Of a DNA stretch of 64,000 nt, positions 7,983 to 16,595 are shown piece by piece. Under the pieces are notes generated by a model, which was not told the origin of the DNA, did no database searches, and saw only the letters and a list, made by a program, of their open reading frames with translations. The position numbers and the translations under genes are program-made. Source of the stretch: Pagrus major (taxonomy: Eukaryota > Chordata > Actinopteri > Spariformes > Sparidae); the NCBI RefSeq assembly GCF_040436345.1, contig NC_133230.1, positions 2,212,797 to 2,276,796 on the forward strand, given 5' to 3'. How positions within the stretch are numbered: the first letter of the stretch is position 1; each line of letters begins with the position of its first letter.

Positions 7983-10434
7983 ATGAGTTCAGTTGAGAGT
8001 TTGAGAGAGTTTGTCAACGAGCGACTAACTGCTGCTGCTGAAGAAATATTCCGAGTGTTTAAAACAACTATCGTCCAGTACGAGGAAGAGATCGATCGGC
8101 AGCGCGTCCTGCTGGATATCTGCTGGAAACCCCAAGTAAAGTTACACAGGACAGGTGAGGACAAGTTTATTATTTTAACAACACTAATGTTCAGAGCCCT
8201 GGAGTGGCCATAGAGGGGGAGATATGCATCGCAGCCACGTTTCACTACACGGAGCGAACAGACGAGTGTTTCCCTCGTGTTGGTTCATTCCACTCCGGGA
8301 CTCCGGAGGTTCTGAGTGCCCGCTGCACGGCTGGGCTCCGTTCTATAGAAGACCGCAGCCAAACTCCACTCAAAAAATGCTGATTTTACACACAAAGCGT
8401 TCAGAACAATACGAGGAGCACTTAAACTCAACAGAAAGAGGTGTGTCTCATTGAACCTATTATGAAGACATGTCGGCATTGATTTTGAGTCAGTGGGTCA
8501 GATGAGCTGGACACTATTGGAAAAAAATGTAGATTTTACATCCAAAACATTCATGACAAGGAAAATTATGTTTTTTTTAACCAAATGGTACAAACATTGT
8601 AAACCAAGGTATGAAATACAGAGCAGAAAATATTTCACAGAAGAAGCTATTCCAGCTTTTTATGATGAGACGAGAGGAAAGGTGGAGGATCGCTCCAGTC
8701 TGCAGAGAGAATTGTGCTCACCTGCGATGGATGGACTTCACGGGCCACAGAGTCCTACGTGAAGCAAAGACTGCCCATTTTATTGATAACGAGTGGGAAA
8801 CGCACTCCTACATGCTACAAACAAGAGGGACGAGACTCATACCGGTGCTAATCACCACTCAGAGAAGTGCACTCACCTCTGAGCATGCTGTTCAGTTGCT
8901 GTTCAGTTGCTGTTCAGTTGCTGTTCAGTTGCTGTTCCTGAAGAAGAACATGCATATTTGAGGATGAATTGAAATGTGTTCAGGTTTACATAATACAAGT
9001 TACTACAAATAAAGGTTGATTGGTTGAATAAATAATCTCTGCCTTTTGTTCTCTGTCCCTCCAGAGCTCCCACAGCAACATGTCTGTAAGGAGGAGGAGG
9101 TTCTCGCTGACCAGCAGGTTTGTAACCAGGAGAAGAACTCCAGTCTGGACCAAGAGGACCCAGAGCCTCCAGAGATTAAAGAGGAACAGGAGGAACTCTG
9201 CACCAGTCAGGAGGGAGAGCAGCTTGTACTGAAGGTTGAGACGGATACCGTCATGTTGACTCCAACTTATGAGGAAAGTGACCACAGTGAAGCAGAACCA
9301 AAAAGTGACCACCAGCTCCTCTCCAACAACTCTCATGTAGCTGAGAGCCAAGATCAGAAAGGAGGAAAACATGGAGATTCAGGATCAGCTGGAGATGGAG
9401 AGCCAAAACAAAAGAAAAGACATCACAGAAGCAAAAGTCACAGTGATAATGCAAAAAACTCTACCTTATCAGACATTCACCATAACACTCACCCAGGTAG
9501 AAAGTCTTTCAAATGTGACACATGTGGAAAGGCTTTTAAGATTAAGTCCCTATTGAATACACACCTAAGAACCCACACAGGTGAGAAGCCTTATTCTTGC
9601 CAAACATGTGGGAAGACTTTCAGGAGATGTGGTGTATTGAATCTGCACATGAGAATCCACACTGGTGAGAAACCGTTTTCTTGCAAAACATGTGGGAAAG
9701 CTTTCAGCCAAAGTGCAAACTTAACAGTCCACATGAGAACTCACACAGGTGAGAAGCCTTATACTTGCCAAACATGTGGGAAAGCTTTCAGCCAAAGTGC
9801 TCGCTTAACAGTCCACATGAGAATCCACACAGGTGAGAAACCGTTTTCTTGCAAAACATGTGGGAAAGCTTTCAAGACTTGTGCTGAATTGAATCTGCAC
9901 ATGAGAATCCACACTGATGAGAAGCCGTATACTTGCAAAACATGTAGGAAAGCGTTCAGCCATAATTCATCCTTAACAGTCCACATGAGAATCCACACAG
10001 GTGAGAAGCCTTATTCTTGCAAAACATGTGGGAAAGATTTCAAGAGTCATAGTAAATTGAATCTGCACATGAGAATCCACACTGGCGAGAAACCGTATAC
10101 TTGCCAAACATGTGGGAAAGCTTTCAGCCGAAGTGCTCACTTAACAGTCCACATGAGAACCCACACAGGTGAGAAGCCTTATACTTGCCAAACATGTGGG
10201 AAAGCTTTCGGCCGAAGAGCTCACTTAACAGTCCACATGAGAACCCACACAGGTGAGAAGCCTTACGCTTGCAAAACATGTGGGAAGACTTTCAACACTT
10301 GTAGTAAATTGAATCGGCACATGACAATCCACACAGGTGAGAAGCCTTTTTCTTGCCAAACTTGTGGTAAGACTTTCAATCAAAACGGTAACTTAACTCA
10401 TCACATGAGAACTCACACAGGTGAGAAGCCATAA
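7983..10434 (+). CDS. C2H2 zinc-finger protein gene B, 11 fingers, two exons
   Basis: Exon 1 is 7983-8154 (donor ACAG|GTGAGG) and exon 2 is 9065-10434 (acceptor CCCTCCAG|AG). The joined codon is Glu and the product about 513 residues. Exon 1 gives [15 protein letters not shown], a helical Glu-rich N-terminus seen in many teleost finger proteins; it is not KRAB. Exon 2 starts [14 protein letters not shown], then an acidic linker, a [13 protein letters not shown] basic stretch (possible nuclear signal), then fingers 1-11. Contact residues (-1,2,3,6) read ISLT, RGVL, QANV, QARV, TAEL, HSSV, SSKL, RAHV, RAHV, TSKR, QGNH. Finger 6 has CKTCRK and the finger 5 linker is TDEKP. It ends TGEKP-TAA; a decayed twelfth finger follows. 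A nuclear DNA-binding role is inferred; the target is unknown. Confidence 0.85.
8599..8856 (+). mobile_element. hAT (ZBED-like) transposase fossil in intron 1 of gene B
   Basis: Three frames in turn give hAT transposase text: [20 protein letters not shown] and YDETRGKV, then [15 protein letters not shown], then [20 protein letters not shown]. Two frameshifts separate them. It lies in the same orientation as the gene. By family knowledge this is the region before and around the first catalytic Asp of hAT transposases. It is clearly inactive. Confidence 0.7.
8887..8938. repeat. 11-bp minisatellite (GCTGTTCAGTT), four copies
   Basis: Four full units plus a partial one. The unit number varies among paralogous introns: one in D, F and G, and three with one variant in E. 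Confidence 0.85.
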
Positions 10435-11145
10435 TTTTGCAAGACCTGGGGGAAAAGTTTCTCTGATCAGTCGCTTTGAAGAGACATTTGAGGACACGTA
10501 CAGGCGAGTAGCTTTGTATTTGTGAAATATGTTGGAGGTGATTCAGTTCTAGTGTTTCATGCATAATTGCAGAACTTTAACTTGAAATTATATACTTGAA
10601 AAATCTTCAGAGGCTCAATATACACAGGAGAAATGATGAGCTGAAAGCTGAATGTGTACAATTTCCTATTGAGAAGATGTCACAATATGTTTCTGTCAAT
10701 ATCTTCATCCTGATTTGCCCATATTTGTGAAAATGATGATTAAAAAGTCGAGTTAATCAGTCTCATGTGTCCCACTTATTATCGCTCCTCGTGTCATGCT
10801 TTTCTACAAACATTTATATGTTAAATACTTGTAGTTTTTCCAGTAGCTTCCATGTAAGTAACCAAAAAGTAAGCTGTTAGTTCAAAGTATCAGTTTAAAA
10901 AAGAGTGGCACATTTCTTTGTGGAATTAAGCAGAGTAGATCTACACCTTAATGCAAGGAGTACAACAAACAAAGTGTAAACACACTGTGTAAAAACAGTA
11001 TAAAAATGGTGTTAAATATGGTTAATTAAATTCATATAAAGAAATGGAAAAAGAAAAAAAAGAAAAATATTTATCCAGGTTTAAAAATGTAGTCAGATAT
11101 GTTTTGAACAGGTTCTGAATAAAATGTGTTCAGTCTGAAGCGGAA
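10435..11145 (+). other. 3' flank of gene B with decayed twelfth finger
   Basis: Directly after TAA, FCKTWGKSFSDQS continues in frame to a TGA. After a shift, KRHLRTRTGE follows (to about 10511). This is a dead terminal finger whose second Cys has become Trp. The rest is AT-rich flank shared with all ZNF genes, ending CTGAATAAAATGTG (about 11115), a candidate polyadenylation signal. Confidence 0.65.
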
Positions 11146-11159
11146 CTAAAAGCCTCTGC

Positions 11160-11336
11160 GAGTGAGGGGACCCGGAAGGTGGAGAGCAGGTGATTTGGGT
11201 GTTGTTTTGGCCTAATCTGAGTTGTGACTAGATCAGAATGGGAAGTTGTAGTAGACTGTTGGAGGATGAGGATTTGGAGACGGAGTGTGAAATGAGTGCG
11301 AGCAGGAAAGGTGGAGGAGGGAGAAGTACGATTAAA
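11160..11336 (+). mobile_element. LINE 5' end fragment (5' UTR plus start of ORF1)
   Basis: GAGTGAGGGGACCCGGAAGG starts right after CTAAAAGCCTCTGC (11146-11159). The latter is the same word that follows the GAA tail of LINE copies, so this is probably the left side of the original insertion. ORF1 begins at ATG 11238 (MGSCSRLLEDEDLETECE). Homology to LINE copy 1 ends at about 11336, and the frame reaches TAA at 11397-11399. Confidence 0.7.
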
Positions 11337-12257
11337 AGAATGTCTGGAAATAGGAAAGAGTACGGTGTAGGAACACATGTCCCTCGTCTCTGCTATTAAT
11401 TGAGGCCTTGTTCTAAGTGGAAGGCAAACATTGCTTTACAGATAGGAGCTGACTTTGCCTTGCAGTCTCTCTCCTCCTCGCTTGGCAAGGAGGACGTTTT
11501 CTTTACAATAAAGCCGTCAGATAGACGTTTCCCAGGAGACTCCCTACGGTTATTTACAACTATCTAACATCGTCTGTCCTCCTTCCCTCGGAGACAGCCA
11601 CATTCCTTTCTTTTCTGGTCAATCGAGGTTCCTCATCAAATCAGTCCACTCTCCAGGCATCAAGAGGAACAGAGAACTGTCACAATCATGTGTTATAAAG
11701 GAAAGTCTTTGCAATTGTAAATGAGACTAACGACGGCTGATGTTCTGTGTTCTCTCCTGATTTAATTAACACACACATGCTCCAGAGTAAAAGTACTCTG
11801 GGCCCCACCTTGACACTCAGTGGTTTACGACCACGCTTTACTCTTATCTGTGGAGGTTTCTGCACCTATCCCGGTTTCAACCAAGTTTTAAATAACCATT
11901 AAGCTGGAATCTCATCCTCTTAATTTTAACAAATTAGTAAAAAGGAAAAGAAGTTCATAAAACTGATTTTTCCCGCGTTTCTCTGCGATGAAGTTTGTCT
12001 GAGATAGTTTTCTGTGTGTAAATGTCCTGTGTTTGGAGGAACCACAGCACCTTCTGATAGTGAGTCCTGGTACGATTGGGACAGACTTTCAGGAGATCTA
12101 TTGTTTAAATACCTCATCTTTCTATTACCAGTAAATGTCTCTGATATGCCCCGTTTAATAAGTATTAGGCTAGAACTAAAAGAAATATGTAAGTGATTAG
12201 TTCTTCAATAATCAAGTGTGTTTAGACGTTTTGATCAAGTTTTAATTCCTTTTTGAA
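11337..12257 (+). other. X block upstream of finger remnant C
   Basis: 11337-11448 is unassigned. 11449-12184 is homologous to 4118-4777 within the LINE and to 31159-31875. Compared with the LINE version it keeps about 85 extra bases near 11930-12015. A 60-codon frame at 12014-12196 holds GTTAPSDSESWYDWDRL; function unknown. It contains no finger or exon-1 sequence, so remnant C has no recognisable 5' part. Confidence 0.55.
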
Positions 12258-12529
12258 ATGCCTTTTTCTTGTCAAACATGTGGGATGGATTTCAAGACTG
12301 CATTAAATCAACAAATGAGATTCCACACAGGTGAGAAGCCTTTTACCTGTGAAAATTGTGGGAAGGCTTTTGGGTTATGTTCTAACTTAACTCGTTACAT
12401 GAGAACTCACACAGGTGAGAAGCCATTTTCTTGCAATGCATGCGGGAAAACAGTTTGAAGTCATGTAGTTTGAAAAGGCACATGAGAATCCACACAAGTG
12501 AGGAGCCACAATTTTGCGAAATATGTTGA
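12258..12529 (+). pseudogene. C2H2 finger remnant C
   Basis: It has two fingers and a broken third. Finger 1 ([16 protein letters not shown]) lacks two residues before the conserved Leu and has Gln for the first His. Finger 2 has helix GLCSNLTRY with Tyr for the first His. Finger 3 stops at TGA 12456-12458 after CNACGKTV, then resumes in another frame (SLKRHMRIHTSEEP). The ATG stands where the Lys of a GEKP linker would be, so it is probably not a start. No exon 1 lies upstream. Confidence 0.75.
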
Positions 12530-13145
12530 AGGTGATTCAGTTCTAGTGTTTCATGCATAATTGCAGAACTTTAACTTGAAATTATATACTTGAAAAATCC
12601 TCAGAGGCTCAATATACACAGGAGAAATGATGAGCTAAAGGGTGAATGTGTACAATTTCCACTTGAGAAGATGTCACAATATGTTTGTGTCAATATCTTC
12701 ATGCTGATTTGCCCATATTTGTGAAAATGATGATTAAAAAGTCAAGTTAATCAGTCTCATGTGTCCCACTTATTATCGCTCCTCGTGTCATGCTTTTCTA
12801 CAAACATTTATATGTTAAATACTTGTAGTTTTTCCAGTAGCTTCCATGTAAGTAACCAAACAGGAAGCTGTTAGTTCAAAGTAGCAGTTTAGAAAAGAGT
12901 GGCACATTTCTTTGTGGAATTAAGCAGAGTAGATCTACACCTTAAGTCAAGGAGTACAACAAACATAGTGTAAACACACTGTGTAAAAACAGTATAAAAA
13001 TGGTGTTAAATAGTTAATTAAATTCATATAAATAAATGTAAGAAATGGAGAAAGAATTAAATAAAATTATTTTGGACTTTAAAAGTGTAGTCAGATATGT
13101 TTTAAACGAGTTCTGAATAAAATGTGTTCAGTCTGAAGCGGAATT
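12530..13145 (+). other. 3' flank block after remnant C
   Basis: Shared ZNF downstream sequence. CTGAATAAAATGTG lies near 13110, just before the next promoter block. No gene is seen. Confidence 0.6.
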
Positions 13146-13305
13146 AAAAGCCTCCGCACTTCCCCCGTCGGAGCTTAACAGCGTGACACCCAGCGGAAGT
13201 AAACAGTAGCAGCTAGCAGCATTAGCTGCCTGTGTGTAATGAACGAAGTGGAAGACGGTACTGAGTCACAGCGCAGCTCATTATTGAATTAGTAATTAAA
13301 GAACA
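13146..13305 (+). promoter_or_regulatory. 5' flank/5' UTR of gene D with uORF
   Basis: Same block as before gene B. The uORF is 13239-13292 (second codon AAC). Here the block follows the ordinary ZNF flank (GTCTGAAGCGGAATTAAAAG), the form of the site without the LINE. Confidence 0.55.
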
Positions 13306-15690
13306 ATGAGTTCAGTTGAGAGTTTGAGAGAGTTTGTCAACGAGCGACTAACTGCTGCTGCTGAAGAAATATTCCGAGTGTTTAAAACAACTATCGTCCA
13401 GTACGAGGAAGAGATCGATCGGCAGCGCGTCCTGCTGGATATCTGCTGGAAACCCCAAGTAAAGTTACACAGGACAGGTGAGGACAAGTTTATTATTTTA
13501 ACAACACTAATGTTCAGAGCCCTGGAGTGGCCATAGAGGGGGAGATATGCATCGCAGCCACGTTTCACTACATGGAGCGAACAGACGAGTGTTTCCCTCG
13601 TGTTGGTTCATTCCACTCCGGGACTCCGGAGGTTCTGAGTGCCCGCTGCACGGCTGGGCTCCGTTCTATAGAAGACCGCAGCCAAACTCCACTCAAAAAA
13701 CGCTGATTTTACACACAAAACGTTCAGAAAAATACGAGGAGCACTAAAACTAAACAGAAAGAGGTGTGTCTCATTGAACCTATTATGAAGACATGTCGGC
13801 ATTGATTTTGAGTCAGTGGGTCAGATGAGCTGGAAACTATTGGGAAAAATGTAGATTTTACAGTCAAAACATTAATATAAGTAGCACTAAAATCCATATA
13901 ACGAGGTGTGTCCTAATCACCCAGTGTATTAATACAATTTGGCATTGGTTTGGAGTCAATTGGTCAGATGACCTGGAAGTTATTGACAACAAATTTAGAT
14001 TTAACATTCAAAACATTCATGGCAAAGAAAATGATGTTTTTGCCAAATGCTACAAACACTGGAACCAAGGTATGAAATACAGAGCAGAACATATTTCACA
14101 GAAGAAGCTATTCCAGCTCTTTATGATGAGACGAGAGGAAAGGTGGAGGATCGCTCCAGTCTGCAGAGAGAATTGTGCTCACCTGCGATGGATGGACTTC
14201 ACGGGCCACACGTGAAGCAAGGACTGCCCATTTTATTGATAACGAGTGGGAAACGCACTCCTACATACTACAAACAAGAGGGATGCAGGAGACTCATACT
14301 GGTGCTAATCACCACTCAGAGAAGTGCACTCACCTCTGAGCATGCTGTTCAGTTGCTGTTCCTGAAGACGAACATGCATATTTGAGGATGAATTGAAATG
14401 TGCTCAGGTTTACATAATACAAGTTACTACAAATAAAGGTTGATTGGTTGATTAAATAATCTCTGCCTTTTGTTCTCTGTCCCTCCAGAGCTCCCACAGC
14501 AACATGTCTGTAAGGAGGAGGAGGTTCTCGCTGACCAGCAGGTCTGTAACCAGGAGAGGAACTCCAGCCTGGACCAAGAGGACCCAGAGCCTCCAGAGAT
14601 TAAAGAGGAACAGGAGGAACTCTGCACCAGTCGGGAGGGAGAGCAGCTTGTACTGAAGGTTGAGACGGATACTGTCATGTTGACTCCAACTTATGAGGAA
14701 AGTGACCACAGTGAAGCAGAACCAAAAAGTGACCACCAGCTCCTCTCCAACAACTCTCATGTAGCTGAGAGCCAAGATCAGAAAGGAGGAAAACATGGAG
14801 ATTCAGGATCAGCTGGAGATGGAGAGCCAAAACAAAAGAAAAGACATCACAGAAGCAAAAGTCACAGTGATGATGCAAAAAACTCTACCTCATCAGACAT
14901 TCACCATAACACTCACCCAGGTAAAAAGTCTTTCAAATGTGACACATGTGGAAAGGCTTTTAAGTTTGCGTCCCGATTGAATGCTCACCTAAGAACCCAC
15001 ACAGGTGAGAAGCCTTATTCTTGCCAAACATGTGGGAAAGCTTTCAAGACTTGTAGTAAAGTGAATCGGCACATGATAATCCACACTGGTGAGAAACCGT
15101 ATACTTGCAAAACGTGTGGGAAAGATTTCAGCCAAAGTGCAAACTTAACAGTCCACATGAGAACCCACACAGGTGAGAAGCCTTATTCTTGCAAAACGTG
15201 TGGGAAAGATTTCAGCCGAAGTGAATCCTTAACAGTCCACATGAGAATCCACACTGGTGAGAAGCCTTATTCTTGCAACACATGTAGGAAAGCTTTCAGG
15301 ACTTGTGTTGAATTGAATTTGCACATGAGAATCCACACTGGTGAGAAACTGTTTTCTTGCCAAACATGTGGGAAGACTTTCACCCGAAGTGATCACTTAA
15401 CAGCCCACTTGAGAACCCACACTGGTGAGAAGCCTTATTCTTGCAAAACATGTGGGAAAGCTTTCAAGACTCGTTTTGAATTGAATCTGCACATGAGAAC
15501 CCACACAGGTGAGAAACCGTATTCTTGCAAAACATGTGGGAAAGCTTTCAACCGAAGTGATCACTTAAGAGCCCACATTAGAACCCACACTGGCGAGAAA
15601 CCGTATTCTTGCAAAACATGTGGGAAAGCTTTCAACCGAAGTGATTACTTAAGAGTCCACATGAGAATCCACACGGATGAGAAGCCATAA
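13306..15690 (+). CDS. C2H2 zinc-finger protein gene D, 9 fingers, two exons
   Basis: Exon 1 13306-13477 and exon 2 14489-15690, product about 457 residues. Exon 1 encodes the same residues as in B. The exon 2 linker ends [17 protein letters not shown]. Contact residues of fingers 1-9 are FSRA, TSKR, QANV, RESV, TVEL, RDHA, TFEL, RDHA, RDYV. Finger 2 has Val for the usual helix Leu (SKVNRH). Finger 5 has CNTCRK, and its linker is TGEKL. The last three fingers alternate an RSD-type helix with a KTR-type helix. It ends TDEKP-TAA, and a decayed extra finger follows (its first Cys codon is TGA). All zinc ligands are present, so the protein looks functional; targets are unknown. Confidence 0.85.
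14047..14313 (+). mobile_element. hAT transposase fossil in intron 1 of gene D
   Basis: [20 protein letters not shown] and [13 protein letters not shown] are clear in one frame. The middle (DGWTSRAT) has a short deletion at the ESYV part (CACACGTGAAG). Only one 11-bp minisatellite unit follows. Confidence 0.7.
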
Positions 15691-16436
15691 TTTTGAAAGA
15701 CCTGGGGGGAAAGTTTCTCTGATCAGTCGCTTTGAAGAGACATTTGAGGACACGTACAGGCGAGTAGCTTTGTATTTGTGAAATATGTTGGAGGTGATTC
15801 AGTTCTAGTGTTTCATGCATAATTGCAGAACTTTAACTTGAAATTATATACTTGAAAAATCCTCAGAGGCTCAATATACACAGGAGAAATGATGAGCTGA
15901 AAGCTGAATGTGTACAATTTCCCATTGAGACGATGTCACAATATGTTTGTGTCAATATCTTCATGCTGATTTGCCCATATTTGTGAAAATGATGATTAAA
16001 AGGTCAAGTTAATCAGTCTCATGTGTCCCACTTATTATCGCTCCTTGTGTCTTGCTTTTCTATAAACATTTATATGTTAAATACTTGTAGTTTTTCCAGT
16101 AGCTTCCATGTAAGTAACCAAAAAGTAAGCTGTTAGTTCAAAGTAGCAGTTTAGAAAAGAGTGGCACATTTCTTTGTGGGATTAAGCAGAGTAGATCTAC
16201 ACCTTAATATAAGGAGTACAACAAACATAGTGTAAACACACTGTGTAAAAACAGTATAAGAATGGTGTTAAATATAGTTAATTAAATTAATATAAATAAA
16301 TGTATAAAAGTATTTTGGAGTTTGCTTAGCAACTGTACAACATTTTTGTCCAAATTATTTATTGAAGTTTAAAAGTGTAGTCAGATATGTTTTAAACAGG
16401 TTCTGAATAAAATGTGTTCAGTCTGAAGCGGAATTA
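15691..16436 (+). other. 3' flank of gene D with decayed finger
   Basis: A dead finger lies at about 15691-15770 (KTWGESFSDQS type, then RHLRTRTGE out of frame). The shared AT-rich flank follows. CTGAATAAAATGTG lies near 16405. Confidence 0.6.
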
Positions 16437-16595
16437 AAAGCCTCCGCACTTCCCCCGTCGGAGCTTAACAGCGTGACACCCAGCGGAAGTAAACAGTAGC
16501 AGCTAGCAGCATTAGCTGCCTGTGTGTAATGAACGAAGTGGAAGACGGTACTGAGTCACAGCGCAGCTCATTATTGAATTAGTAATTAAAGAACA
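16437..16595 (+). promoter_or_regulatory. 5' flank/5' UTR of gene E with uORF
   Basis: Shared promoter-proximal block. uORF 16529-16582. Confidence 0.55.

Noticed and set aside
7983..8154. KRAB, SCAN, BTB or FiNZ domain at the N-terminus
   Set aside because: None of the hallmark residues of these domains as I know them are present. The N-terminus is a different fish-type helical module.
7983..8213. 76-codon reading of exon 1 as a stand-alone protein
   Set aside because: The end ([19 protein letters not shown]) is intron read-through after a clear ACAG|GTGAGG donor. It could occur only if the intron is retained.
9046..9064. ATG at 9046 (MFSVPPE) as start of gene B
   Set aside because: These codons lie in the intron end (CTCTGTCCCTCCAG). 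Splicing exon 1 to 9065 restores a Glu codon and joins to the known teleost N-terminal pattern. The same holds for the other ZNF genes.
8986..9454. Antisense and shifted frames of 60-128 codons over exon 2 of each ZNF gene
   Set aside because: They mirror the acidic linker and finger codons, recur only because the sense exon is repeated, and show no domain.
12258..12458. Remnant C as a small functional finger protein
   Set aside because: Finger 1 lacks residues and a His, finger 2 has Tyr for His, and the start codon is a mutated linker codon with no exon 1 upstream.
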